Source: REEB506 sp040381035 (lineage in GTDB: Bacteria > Pseudomonadota > Alphaproteobacteria > Caulobacterales > Aquidulcibacteraceae). Taken from it: a stretch of DNA of 64,000 nt. This document shows, piece by piece, positions 26,774 through 34,743 of the stretch. Each line of letters opens with the position of its first letter. Positions within the stretch are counted from its first letter, which is position 1. The stretch covers positions 9,273 through 73,272 of the forward strand of contig JBEIHY010000004.1 of the NCBI GenBank assembly GCA_040381035.1. Reading direction: 5' to 3'. The notes beneath the pieces were generated by a model, which worked only from the letters and a program-made list of their open reading frames with translations, did no database searches and was not told where the DNA came from. The position numbers were made by a program, and so were the translations under genes.

Positions 26774-27398
26774 GGTCGGCGCTCCGTTCCGCATCCGGCA
26801 AATCAAAGGCAGTAGCGATGGCCGTTTCGATCGCCGCATCGAGGGCGGCGATGTCCCAAGTCATGGCGCCGTCGCCCCACTCAATCGCAATGTCGCCGCC
26901 GGCGCGTTGCGGTTGCTCGCGTACGACCAAAAGACCATAGAAGCCGGCTTGCGTGGCCGCACGGTCGAGCAGGGGCTTCAGGGAATTGGCCATGCCAGGC
27001 GCGACGCCAATCGTCACGCGCGGGGCATCAACGATGGCTTCGAGCGTGTCGGTGGCGATCGCCAAAAGTCGATCCGCGGCAAAGCGATCAATCGCTGCGC
27101 CCGCCAGGCGCCGGCCAATCTGCAGCGCCAGTTGTGCACTGCGCTGGCGATGAGCAATCTCCTGCGCTGCAAGCAGTTCGTTGATCCGGGTCATGTCTGT
27201 GGCGATGCGCGTCATCGCCGCGCTGAGGCGATGTTCGGCGTCCGCGGCCGCCGCCGCGCGACCTTGAGCAAAAGCATCCTGGCGAATTTTCTCGATGTCG
27301 CCAGCGCTGAGCTTGTGGTCGCGCTCGGCGCTTTGCGCCAGGATTTCGCCGGTCGGCGAGAAGACGGTGTCAAAGGCGTAACGGCGGGCAGTGGTCAT
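26763..27398 (-). CDS. fliH: Flagellar assembly protein FliH (FlbE-like)
   Basis: 211 residues, helical N-terminal half (IRQDAFAQGRAAAAADAEHRL) and a C-terminal V-ATPase E-subunit-like half (VTIGVAPGMANSLKPLLDRAATQAGFYGLLVVREQ). FliH anchors FliI to the C-ring. The family diverges strongly; in Caulobacter the equivalent gene is flbE, in the same place between fliG and fliN, so context supports the call. Short overlaps and gaps with both neighbours indicate one operon. Confidence 0.85.
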   Translation of the reverse strand: MTTARRYAFDTVFSPTGEILAQSAERDHKLSAGDIEKIRQDAFAQGRAAAAADAEHRLSAAMTRIATDMTRINELLAAQEIAHRQRSAQLALQIGRRLAGAAIDRFAADRLLAIATDTLEAIVDAPRVTIGVAPGMANSLKPLLDRAATQAGFYGLLVVREQPQRAGGDIAIEWGDGAMTWDIAALDAAIETAIATAFDLPDAERSADHGQ

Positions 27399-27405
27399 CG
27401 GCGTC

Positions 27406-28440
27406 TCAATAGATCAGTTCGTCTTCGGCATTGCTGGCCGCCAGCATAATCTCGCCGCGCTCTGCGAGCTCCTTGGCGATCACAACCATTTTGCTTTGTG
27501 CGGCGTCGACGTCTTTCAGACGCACCGGACCCATATTGTTCATGTCCTCCTTAAGCAATTTGGCAGCGCGTTCTGACATGCTGGAAATGAACATGGAGCG
27601 CAGTTCGTCGGCTGCGCCCTTGAGCGCGAGCGTGAGGGTTTCTTTGTCAACCGCGCGCAACAATGTCTGCACACCGCCCGAATCGAGCTTCTTCAAGTCG
27701 TCGAAAACAAACATCAGCTCGCGGATGCGATCCGCGCTTTCCTTGCTGCGCTCTTCAAGAACGCCAAAGAATCGCGACTCGGTCTGGCGGTCAAAGCTGT
27801 TGAAGATTTCAGCCATGAATTCGTGGCTGTCGCGCTTGGATGTGCGCGCCAGATTGGACATGAACTCGTTGCGAAGCGTCTGTTCGATCTTGTCGAGGAT
27901 GTCGCGCTGAACCGGCTCCATGCGCAACATGCGGGTGATGCATTCCACTGCAAAATCGTCGGGCAATTCTTTCAGAACCCGTGCGGCGTGCTCGGGCTTG
28001 AGGCGCGACATGACCACCGCAACGGTCTGGGGATATTCGTTCTTCAAATAGTTCGCCAACACCACTTCGCTGACATTGTGCAGCTTGTCCCACATCGTGC
28101 GGCCCGCAGGGCCGCGGATTTCTTCCATTAGCTGCTCAACCTTGTTGGGCGGCAGGAAATTGCTCAGCAGGCGGGCGGTAGCGTCATAGCTGCCGATCAG
28201 CGCGCCGGAGCCGGACATTTTCTTGACGAAGTCGATGATCACCTCTTCGACAACGCTGGCATGCACAACGCCGAGATTGGACATCGCATGCGAGATGTCC
28301 TTGATCTCCTCTTCGTCCAGAAGGCTCAGCAGCTTTTCAGCGCTGTCGCCCAAGGCCAGCATCATGACGGCCGCACGCTCTGGGCCCTGCAGCTTGTCGA
28401 TATGGTCAATCGGACCGCGGGTGGGATCGAGCGCCGACAT
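27406..28440 (-). CDS. fliG: Flagellar motor switch protein FliG
   Basis: 344 residues, normal length. N-terminal domain binding FliF, middle domain with EHAARVLKELPDD, and C-terminal torque domain (SRFFGVLEERSKESADRIRELMFVFDDLKKLDSGGVQTLLRAV) containing the charged residues that face the stator. It lies 4 bp downstream of fliF. Confidence 0.97.
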   Translation of the reverse strand: MSALDPTRGPIDHIDKLQGPERAAVMMLALGDSAEKLLSLLDEEEIKDISHAMSNLGVVHASVVEEVIIDFVKKMSGSGALIGSYDATARLLSNFLPPNKVEQLMEEIRGPAGRTMWDKLHNVSEVVLANYLKNEYPQTVAVVMSRLKPEHAARVLKELPDDFAVECITRMLRMEPVQRDILDKIEQTLRNEFMSNLARTSKRDSHEFMAEIFNSFDRQTESRFFGVLEERSKESADRIRELMFVFDDLKKLDSGGVQTLLRAVDKETLTLALKGAADELRSMFISSMSERAAKLLKEDMNNMGPVRLKDVDAAQSKMVVIAKELAERGEIMLAASNAEDELIY

Positions 28441-28444
28441 CGGA

Positions 28445-30082
28445 TTAGGCCGCGTTGCTCAGATAGCCGCGCAAGATGGCGACGGACTCCTCTGGGTGTT
28501 GTTCGATGATTTCTTGGACCTGTTTCAAAGACGAATCGCGAATATCGCCCCTGATTCGGGCCAACTCGGCATTGGCGCGCATGTCTTCGCCGGCGCGCTG
28601 GATCTGTTCGCTCGAAGCGGCGAGGGCGGCGGCGCCCGCGGCGCCGCCAGGGCCCGCCAGAGCCGCGCCGGGGCCGCTGCCAGCGACGCTGGCGCCCGCC
28701 GGCTTCAGGATGCCGGAGACCATTGGGCGCAGCACGAACAACACGAGCGCCAACACCGCCACCAAGGCGGCGAGGATTTCCACGCCGCGCATGATATCGG
28801 ACTGCTGGAAATCCAGAGGCCCGGGCTTTTTGGCTTCCGTGCCGGCCAGCGCAGATTTCGCGAATTGCACATTCACGACCTCGACCTTGTCGCCGCGCTG
28901 CTCATCAAAGCCCATGGCGGACTTGACGAGTGCGGTGATGCGCTCCATTTCGGCTGCTTCGCGGGGCGTCCACTGCGCAGGCTGGCCGTCAGCGGCAGGG
29001 GCCATTTTGCCATCAACGGCCACCGCAACCGAGAGCTTCTTGACGCGTCCGCCCTCGATCACTTCGGTGCGCGTGGTGCGCGAGATTTCATAATTGATGG
29101 TTTCTTCCGTCCGGTTGCTGGCGTCGCCGCCGCCGCCGCCGCCGTTTGCGCCGCCGCCGTCGGGGACGTTGCGGCCGGCAGTGGTTGAGCCGCCATCGCG
29201 GGAATTGGCGTTGGCGGATTCTTCGCTGGTCTGGGTGGAGCGCGCGACGCGGCTTTCCGGATCGAATGTTTCGGAATTCTGAGTGATTCGGTTGAAGTCC
29301 ATGTCGGCGTTGACCTGAACGCGCACTGCGCCGGGGCCAACAACGCTTTCGACAATGTCTTGCACCGTTTTTCGCATGCGCTCTTCGACCGACCGCTGGC
29401 GATCTTCAGCGCCTTGCATGTCGGCGACGGCGCCGTCTTCTTCGGCGGCGGCGAGCAACTGGCCGGTTTCGTCGAGGATTGTCACCCGTTGCGGGCTCAT
29501 GTCGGGCGTTGCGCCGGCAACCAGGTTGCGCACCGCGCGCACCTGCGCGGCGCTGAGTTCGCCGCGGACCTTTAGAACAATCGAGGCGGAAGGCTTTTGG
29601 CGGTCGCGCTCGAACAATTGTCGTTCCGGCAGCACCAGGTGAACGCGGGCGCTCTCGACATTGTCGATCGAAGTGATGGTGCGCGCCAACTCGCCTTCCA
29701 GCGCACGCAAGCGATTGATGTTTTGTTGAAACTGCGTTGCGCCAAGGGCGTCTTGGCGATCGAAGATTTCATAGCCGACAGAGCCGCGCGCGGGCAGGCC
29801 TTCCGCCGACAGCATCATGCGCGCTTCCAGCACTTTCGAGCGCGGCACATAAACGGCCGTACCGTCCGGCGAAAGCTTGAACTCGATCTTGGATTGCTCC
29901 AGGCGGTTGGTGATCTCACCGGCTTCGTCAATGCCAATATTGGAGAACAGCAGGGCTTTCTCTTCTTGACCCATGCGCAGGGTCAGCGCCGCCAGCGCGG
30001 CCAGTGAGATCGCCGCGATAACAATCATCGCGATGATCCGGGTTGAGCCGGCCTTTTGGATCCATTGCGACACGGCGTTCAC
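28445..30082 (-). CDS. fliF: Flagellar MS-ring protein FliF
   Basis: 545 residues. First transmembrane helix (IIAMIVIAAISLAALAALTL), ring-building motifs with the YscJ/FliF signature (NVESARVHLVLPERQLFER), a Gly/Ser-rich loop (GGANGGGGGGDASNRTEE), second transmembrane helix (ILAALVAVLALVLFVLRPMV) and a C-terminal FliG-binding helix ending in RGYLSNAA. The start is GTG 30082. It heads the fliF-fliG-fliH-fliN-flbD-flhA run. Its upstream DNA holds a CtrA-like box flanked by FlbD-type palindromes. Confidence 0.97.
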   Translation of the reverse strand: MNAVSQWIQKAGSTRIIAMIVIAAISLAALAALTLRMGQEEKALLFSNIGIDEAGEITNRLEQSKIEFKLSPDGTAVYVPRSKVLEARMMLSAEGLPARGSVGYEIFDRQDALGATQFQQNINRLRALEGELARTITSIDNVESARVHLVLPERQLFERDRQKPSASIVLKVRGELSAAQVRAVRNLVAGATPDMSPQRVTILDETGQLLAAAEEDGAVADMQGAEDRQRSVEERMRKTVQDIVESVVGPGAVRVQVNADMDFNRITQNSETFDPESRVARSTQTSEESANANSRDGGSTTAGRNVPDGGGANGGGGGGDASNRTEETINYEISRTTRTEVIEGGRVKKLSVAVAVDGKMAPAADGQPAQWTPREAAEMERITALVKSAMGFDEQRGDKVEVVNVQFAKSALAGTEAKKPGPLDFQQSDIMRGVEILAALVAVLALVLFVLRPMVSGILKPAGASVAGSGPGAALAGPGGAAGAAALAASSEQIQRAGEDMRANAELARIRGDIRDSSLKQVQEIIEQHPEESVAILRGYLSNAA

Positions 30083-30133
30083 AGCACATTAACCTTCGCG
30101 GCGCGGGCGCCGCCAAACGCGACGACGCAACCG

Positions 30134-30152
30134 CCCGGCAGGTTTTGCCGGG
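30134..30152. promoter_or_regulatory. ftr-like palindrome upstream of fliF (site 1)
   Basis: CCCGGCA-N5-TGCCGGG, perfect 7-bp arms, about 50 bp upstream of the fliF start. The CGGCA-N5-TGCCG core recurs three more times in this window, always in flagellar intergenic DNA, and resembles the ftr sites bound by FlbD in Caulobacter. Its place between the CtrA box and fliF suits repression. Confidence 0.6.
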
Positions 30153-30159
30153 TGCGCTA

Positions 30160-30174
30160 TGAAAGAGGGGTTAA
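30160..30174 (-). promoter_or_regulatory. CtrA-like box upstream of fliF
   Basis: On the minus strand: TTAA-N7-TTCA, with TTAACC as left half, a 7-of-8 match to the CtrA consensus TTAA-N7-TTAA at the correct spacing. It lies 78 bp upstream of fliF, between two ftr-like palindromes. In Caulobacter, CtrA activates fliF from such a site. Confidence 0.55.
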
Positions 30175-30180
30175 AGCGCG

Positions 30181-30195
30181 CGGCAATTTTTGCCG
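30181..30195. promoter_or_regulatory. ftr-like palindrome upstream of fliF (site 2)
   Basis: CGGCA-ATTTT-TGCCG, same core and same 5-bp spacing as site 1, lying 7 bp beyond the CtrA-like box. Also close to the 3' end of sciP (stop at 30254). Confidence 0.55.
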
Positions 30196-30221
30196 TGTGC
30201 GCAAAACCGCAGGAGCGCGGA

Positions 30222-30248
30222 GCGGGGAGCGCGCTGCGCGCCCCCCGC
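30222..30248 (-). terminator. Hairpin after sciP, possible terminator
   Basis: 12-bp stem with one mismatch and a 3-base loop, very GC-rich, beginning 6 bp after the sciP stop. No clear T-run follows, so termination or transcript stabilisation are both possible. Confidence 0.4.
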
Positions 30249-30253
30249 GCCGA

Positions 30254-30535
30254 TCACATGTCGGCGCCGCGATAGTGCTGAATGCGTGTGGTGCGCAGGC
30301 CGGGAAGGCCGTGGCGTTCGATGGCGGCGCGCCAGGCATCGAACTCTTCGGTTGAGAGGTTATACCGGCGGCACGCATCCTCTATGGTGAGCAGCCCGCC
30401 GCGGACAGCGGCGACCACTTCCGCCTTGCGGCGGATCACCCAGCGGGTGGTGTTCGGCGGTGGCAAATCATCGAGGGTAAGCGGGTTTCCGTCCGGACCC
30501 ATAACCACCCCTTCGAGGCGACGTTGCTTCTGCAT
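30254..30535 (-). CDS. sciP: CtrA inhibitor SciP (DUF1153 family)
   Basis: 93 residues. The segment GPDGNPLTLDDLPPPNTTRW plus VIRRKAEVVAAVRGGLLTIEDACRRYNLSTEEFDAW and HGLPGLRTTRIQHYR is nearly the Caulobacter SciP sequence. SciP is a helix-turn-helix protein that binds CtrA on promoter DNA and blocks transcription in swarmer/G1 cells. ATG 30535 has AAGGAG about 10 bases upstream. It sits between flgE and fliF, two CtrA/FlbD-controlled units, so an inhibitor of CtrA is encoded within the regulon it restrains. Confidence 0.92.
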   Translation of the reverse strand: MQKQRRLEGVVMGPDGNPLTLDDLPPPNTTRWVIRRKAEVVAAVRGGLLTIEDACRRYNLSTEEFDAWRAAIERHGLPGLRTTRIQHYRGADM

Positions 30536-30691
30536 GGCGCCTGATCTCCTTGGTCAGTACGCATGTTGTACACAAAGCCTCCTAAGAAATTGCCCACATC
30601 GAAACATTAATATTGCGTTGCAAAGTGTTCGAAAATGACACGCGTCGCTTTCGAAAAAATTCAGCGGCGCGCATCAGCGAGCGCGCTCTCC

Positions 30692-32017
30692 CTAACGCTT
30701 GATGCGGATCAGCTCTTCAAGCATTTCGTCGGCCGTGGTGATGACGCGTGAGGACGCGGAGTAGGCCCGTTGTGTGATGATCATGCTGGTAAACTCGGTG
30801 CCGAGGTCGACATTGGACGCTTCCAATGCGTTCGATTGAATAGTGCCGGCGCCGCTGGTGCCGGCGGCATTGATCGTGACCAAACCGCTTTCGATCGTCT
30901 GGCTAAAGGCCCCGCCGCGGGCAACCTGCAAGCCGTTCGGATTAAAGAAGGTGGCGATCGGAATGACATAAAGGTCGTCAATGCGGCCGTTGCTGAACTG
31001 GGCGCTCAAAACGCCTTCGCGGCTGATATTGATGCCGATGAGATCGCCGGGCGGCGAGCCGTCGGTGGTCGCTGAGTTTAAGCCCGAAGCGACCGCATAC
31101 TGGGTGATGGCGCTGGTCAGGTCGAAGGTGACGGTTTGGTCGGCTGCGCCTGTGCCCCGGGTAACCGGATCGGGTGGGGCGATATCGGTCCAGTTGATCG
31201 TCACATTCGTGATTGGGGTGAATCCCGGATCGGCGATCGGTCTGCCGTCGGGGCCAAAGCGCACATAGCCGTTGGCGACACTGGTGCGCGCGCCGGTCGT
31301 GGGGTCGGTCTGGTAAATCTCGAGAGCCCAGCGATTGAGCGGCGTTGAGGTTTTCAGGAACGCCATATTGAACGTGCGAACGGCGCCGAGGCTGTCATAG
31401 ATTTCGACCGCGCGCTCCAAATGCGGCGGTTGCACCTGATTGGTCAGATCGCCCGGCGCATAGGCGGCAACGGCGTTTGTGCGCGCGTCCAGATTGGCGC
31501 TGACGGTCACTTTCGTTGTCGGCGTTGCGGTGGAGCCGACATTGGAAAGATCAATTGGTTCAAGCGCCGCCAAGGTCGCGGGCGCGATCGAGCTGCCGCT
31601 CGAGGGATCGAGCGGTGAGCCGAGCAGGAACAATCCTTGCGCATTGACCATGCGCCCATCCTTGTTGAGCGAGAAAGAGCCGCTGCGCGTGTACAATCCG
31701 CCGCCGACGCCGGTTGTGTTTTTCGGGTCTTCGGTCACGATAAAGAAGCCGCCGCCCGCGATACCGAGATCGGAGGCCGAGCGGGTCTTTTCCAACGAGC
31801 CTTGCAGGTCAATCATGCGGCGCGTCTCAATGGTGACGCCGCCGGCATTGTAGCCGCCGGTAATGCCTTGGCTGTTGACGATCGCGGCGAAATCCGATTC
31901 GCCCCGCTTGTAGGCCGTGGTGTTGACGTTGGCGATGTTGTCGGAGAGCACCGCCATTGCAGCGGAGTTTGCGTTAAGGCCTGATACGCCGGCGCGCATG
32001 GCAGTGTAAAGGCTCAT
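30692..32017 (-). CDS. flgE: Flagellar hook protein FlgE
   Basis: 441 residues. N-terminal flagellar rod/hook motif (SLYTAMRAGVSGLNANSAAMAVLSDNIANVNTTAYKR), hook-specific internal domains, and the C-terminal signature (NALEASNVDLGTEFTSMIITQRAYSASSRVITTADEML EELI). ATG 32017 (MSLYTAM) is chosen since the family starts there; the open frame reaches 32104 but would overlap the intergenic gap after flgD. It is the last gene of the fliK-flgD-flgE unit. Confidence 0.96.
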   Translation of the reverse strand: MSLYTAMRAGVSGLNANSAAMAVLSDNIANVNTTAYKRGESDFAAIVNSQGITGGYNAGGVTIETRRMIDLQGSLEKTRSASDLGIAGGGFFIVTEDPKNTTGVGGGLYTRSGSFSLNKDGRMVNAQGLFLLGSPLDPSSGSSIAPATLAALEPIDLSNVGSTATPTTKVTVSANLDARTNAVAAYAPGDLTNQVQPPHLERAVEIYDSLGAVRTFNMAFLKTSTPLNRWALEIYQTDPTTGARTSVANGYVRFGPDGRPIADPGFTPITNVTINWTDIAPPDPVTRGTGAADQTVTFDLTSAITQYAVASGLNSATTDGSPPGDLIGINISREGVLSAQFSNGRIDDLYVIPIATFFNPNGLQVARGGAFSQTIESGLVTINAAGTSGAGTIQSNALEASNVDLGTEFTSMIITQRAYSASSRVITTADEMLEELIRIKR

Positions 32018-32075
32018 AGGTCTTCTGGCTCCCCGGTGTTTCTTCAGTGTCTTCTTGATCGTCGTTTGGGTTGGG

Positions 32076-32726
32076 CTATTCGAGCACGCGCAGAATGTCG
32101 CCAAAGCTGCGCTGGCCGCTATTTGTCATGAAGGTTGGTTCTCCGGCTGTGATGTCGACGCCGGTGATGCGTTCGCGCACACTGATGGCGGCGGTGATAT
32201 TCTTGCCGCTCGCGTCGAGCGCTTCGACTTTCAGGCGGTAATTGCCGGGTGGGCGCGGTTGGCCATTCAGATCGCGGCCGTCCCAGGTAAATGCCTGCTT
32301 GCCGGTTTGGCCAACTTGCTGGGCTTCAAACACGGTGCGCCCGACGCCGTCGACGACGCTGAGATTCACCCGCGCTGCAAACTGCGGCAGCTCATAGTTC
32401 CATCGCGCGCCTGCGTCGGTCAGCGGCGTCACGGCGCCCTTCACTTGGGCGGTGCGCCCGATATAGCCAATCGCGGCGCCGGTCGCTGCCGCGTTCTGAC
32501 TGGTAAGCAATTGCTTCATTTGCTGATTGGTTTCGATCTGTTGCTCGACTTGGCTGAATTGCACCAGCTGGTCGGTGAACTTGCTTGAATCGACCGGATC
32601 AAGCGGATCCTGGTTCTGCAGCTGCGCCGTCAGAAGCGTCAGGAAGGTGTCGAAATTCTGGGCCAGGCTGGCGCGGCTGGTTTGTTGGTTCGTTTGCGGT
32701 GTGGCGGCGGAAATCGCGTTGGTCAT
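32076..32726 (-). CDS. flgD: Flagellar hook assembly (cap) protein FlgD
   Basis: 216 residues. N-terminal FlgD motif (SLAQNFDTFLTLLTAQLQNQDPLDPVDSSKFTDQLVQFSQVEQQI) and a C-terminal tudor/FlgD Ig-like part (FTWDGRDLNGQPRPPGNYRLKVEALD). FlgD caps the growing hook and is lost afterwards. ATG 32726 with GAGG upstream is chosen over the extension to 32753. It lies 10 bp after fliK. Confidence 0.95.
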   Translation of the reverse strand: MTNAISAATPQTNQQTSRASLAQNFDTFLTLLTAQLQNQDPLDPVDSSKFTDQLVQFSQVEQQIETNQQMKQLLTSQNAAATGAAIGYIGRTAQVKGAVTPLTDAGARWNYELPQFAARVNLSVVDGVGRTVFEAQQVGQTGKQAFTWDGRDLNGQPRPPGNYRLKVEALDASGKNITAAISVRERITGVDITAGEPTFMTNSGQRSFGDILRVLE

Positions 32727-32736
32727 TGTTTTTCCT

Positions 32737-34344
32737 CTACGCCCACAGATCAAGGCCGGCGCCGGCCCAGCGTGAAATCATTAAGGGTTTTGCGCCGATC
32801 GGCATGTCTTCAGCTTCCGCCGTGCGACTGACCGCCTGGCGATAGCTTGAGCGCGCTGAAGCGTCGCGGCCGCCGGTGAAATCCTGCTGGCCAGGATCGT
32901 TCAATGAAAAGCTCAAACCGCCTTCAGCGAGTTCGAGGCCAGCGTCGGCAAGCGCGCGCTCGAGATCCTTTGAGGCGCGCGACAATTCCGCCAATGTCAC
33001 GGCACTGTCGGCGCTGATTGTGGCGTGGACGCCGCGATCGCGCGTCATGTCGATGCGCACATCAACGCGGCCAAGTTCTGCAGGGTCCAGACGCACTTCA
33101 AAGCTGGTCTGGCCGGCGTCAAAGCGACGCGTGATTTGCGCGGCCAGATGTGTCGCCGTGTGGCCGCGCAGTGCGGTCGGGGCAGCGTTTGCCGGCACGG
33201 CGGTTGGCGTGGCGGAAGACGTTTGCGCGCCGGCATGGCCAAGGCTGTCGGCGCCTGCGGGCAGGGATGCGGGCTCGCTCGCCACCGCTTGTATCGGCGG
33301 CGGAGCGATCTCATTGGCCGGGGCTGGCCGCATCTGGGCCGCCACCGATTGCGACTTGCCGGATGCATTCGCGGGCTTTGGGCCGTCTGTGGCTGGGTTG
33401 TTCTCGCTGGCTGATTTCGACGCTTTGCCTTTCGCATCCGAGAGCGGGGCGGTCTTGACCGGCTGGGTTTGGCTCGGCTGCGCGTTGGCTAGGGCTGCGG
33501 CGGAAACAGCGGAAGGGGGTGCAGGGGTTGCTGGCGTGTTCTGGGGCGTCTCAATGATCGCCGTAGGCTCTGCTGCTTGCGTGCCCGGCGAAGCAGCGGC
33601 AGCTTGCGCGGGATGGTTAGCGGGGCGTTGTTGCACGGGCGCTGGGACGGCAGTGCGTTGAGTGACATCTGCAGATGCAGCCTGCGTCAGCAGGTTTTGT
33701 GGCTCGCGCGCAGACGCGACCGCCGGCTGCGCCATCGGTAATGTTTCGTCCACCGGTGTGCTTGCGGCGAGCATTGCGGCATCCGCGACCGCTTGCGCAG
33801 AAGCAGTCGTGGCGGTTGTTGGCGTGGATTCTGCTGCCGCCAGGTTGCCGGGTGTTTGCGCCGCCGCCGGCGCCACTGCCGGCGTTTGCGCCGCCGCCGG
33901 CGCTGCTGTCGGCATTTGCGCCGCGTCAGGTGCAGCAGCGATGGGCGCGATGAGATTGGGTTCAGTGAGATTTGGAGCAGTGGGCTCGCTGGCCGACCCC
34001 GCAGAAGCTGTGTTGACAGTCGTCAAGGTCAGCGCAATGCCCGCCAGGAGCGGCATCGCCTCCTTTGACGCCGTCGGCGCAGCTTGCAACACGGTGAGAT
34101 CGATGTGCGGCGCCGATGGCGAACGCGCTTCTTTGTCTGCGTCGGCTTTGTTCGCGTCGTCGTGGGTTGCGTCTTCGACCGGCTCGGAGTCCAATTCCGA
34201 TTGGACGGCTTTCGTTGCGCTTTCGTCGTCGATGTTGCGCGGGACAAGCGCCTCAAAACCTTGCGCTTCGGACGGCGCCGAAGCGCGTGAGGTTTGTCGC
34301 GCCGGAATGCGCGGTTCGACTGCAAAGGCGGAGGCGGCGTCCAT
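32737..34344 (-). CDS. fliK: Flagellar hook-length control protein FliK
   Basis: 535 residues. Most of the protein is a disordered Ala/Pro/Thr-rich ruler region with 10-residue repeats; the C-terminal domain (LAAQITRRFDAGQTSFEVRLDPAELGRVDVRIDM ... LELAEGGLSFSLND) is the conserved Flg_hook/FliK domain that switches export specificity. ATG 34344 has AGGGAAGGAA upstream and lies about 40 bp downstream of the predicted sigma-54 start. It heads the fliK-flgD-flgE unit. Confidence 0.88.
   Translation of the reverse strand: MDAASAFAVEPRIPARQTSRASAPSEAQGFEALVPRNIDDESATKAVQSELDSEPVEDATHDDANKADADKEARSPSAPHIDLTVLQAAPTASKEAMPLLAGIALTLTTVNTASAGSASEPTAPNLTEPNLIAPIAAAPDAAQMPTAAPAAAQTPAVAPAAAQTPGNLAAAESTPTTATTASAQAVADAAMLAASTPVDETLPMAQPAVASAREPQNLLTQAASADVTQRTAVPAPVQQRPANHPAQAAAASPGTQAAEPTAIIETPQNTPATPAPPSAVSAAALANAQPSQTQPVKTAPLSDAKGKASKSASENNPATDGPKPANASGKSQSVAAQMRPAPANEIAPPPIQAVASEPASLPAGADSLGHAGAQTSSATPTAVPANAAPTALRGHTATHLAAQITRRFDAGQTSFEVRLDPAELGRVDVRIDMTRDRGVHATISADSAVTLAELSRASKDLERALADAGLELAEGGLSFSLNDPGQQDFTGGRDASARSSYRQAVSRTAEAEDMPIGAKPLMISRWAGAGLDLWA
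33854..33925 (-). repeat. 30-bp in-frame tandem repeat in fliK
   Basis: Two 30-bp units (plus-strand 33854-33883 and 33884-33913) plus a partial third, beginning GTTTGCGCCGCCGCCGGCGC. They encode QTPAVAPAAA-type decapeptides in the ruler region, where length changes by unit slippage could shift hook length. Confidence 0.75.
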
Positions 34345-34395
34345 CGTTTTCCTTCCCTGCGCAGACAGCATGGGCCAGCCGCGCCCCGCTGTCTG

Positions 34396-34411
34396 AGCAA
34401 GCCTTGGGCCA
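34396..34411 (-). promoter_or_regulatory. Sigma-54 promoter for fliK-flgD-flgE
   Basis: Minus strand TGGCCCAAGGCTTGCT, matching TGGC(A/C)C-N5-TTGCW with the GG and GC dinucleotides exactly 10 bases apart. About 52 bp upstream of fliK. Confidence 0.65.
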
Positions 34412-34508
34412 AACATGGCAAATCGTTGCAAACCATGCAGCGCATGAAGTTTGCCGCATGGTCCTCATGCCGCACAGGGCGCCACTCGGCAAAAATCGAC
34501 GTCGCCTT

Positions 34509-34523
34509 CGGCAGCTTCTGCCG
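34509..34523. promoter_or_regulatory. ftr-like palindrome (site 3)
   Basis: CGGCA-GCTTC-TGCCG, extended by one more matched pair on each side (34508-34524). It lies 11 bp upstream of the flgK -24 element and about 100 bp upstream of the fliK promoter, positions suited to an enhancer serving both. Confidence 0.6.
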
Positions 34524-34534
34524 AGCAGAAGGTG

Positions 34535-34550
34535 TGGCCCCAAGTTTGCG
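34535..34550 (+). promoter_or_regulatory. Sigma-54 promoter for flgK-flgL
   Basis: Plus strand TGGCCCCAAGTTTGCG, with GG and GC dinucleotides exactly 10 bases apart. The predicted start near 34562 gives a leader of about 180 bases before flgK. Confidence 0.6.
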
Positions 34551-34677
34551 ACGCTGTGCGGCGCAGGCCGACGACGTTTGCCGGGCTTAGCGCGGTGTGG
34601 CGACGCGAAATGCAAGTGGCGCTTGCGATTTGTGCAAGTGACGAGAAGTCGCGCGCCGCCGCGCAAGGGCATTTGCC

Positions 34678-34692
34678 CGGCAGTTTCTGCCG
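34678..34692. promoter_or_regulatory. ftr-like palindrome (site 4)
   Basis: CGGCA-GTTTC-TGCCG, about 130 bp downstream of the flgK -12 element and inside its leader. Downstream enhancers of this kind are known for FlbD-controlled promoters in Caulobacter. Confidence 0.6.
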
Positions 34693-34743
34693 CCTACCCG
34701 GTCAAGGGCGCCGGGTGCAGAGGCGCTCAGTGAGGAGAGTGTG

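Larger units (their letters stand above)
34345..34743. promoter_or_regulatory. fliK-flgK divergent control region
   Basis: 399 bp without a convincing gene. It contains a minus-strand sigma-54 promoter for fliK, a plus-strand one for flgK, two full ftr-like palindromes and two degenerate ones (34487-34501, 34569-34583). Several short ORFs cross it but none has coding features. Confidence 0.65.

Noticed and set aside
33854..33925. CRISPR-like repeat
   Set aside because: The repeats are contiguous without spacers and encode a FliK ruler motif; no cas genes are present anywhere in the window.
34416..34430. Extra sigma-54-like element TGGCAAATCGTTGCA
   Set aside because: GG-GC spacing is 9, which sigma-54 does not tolerate; neighbouring elements with spacing 10 are better.
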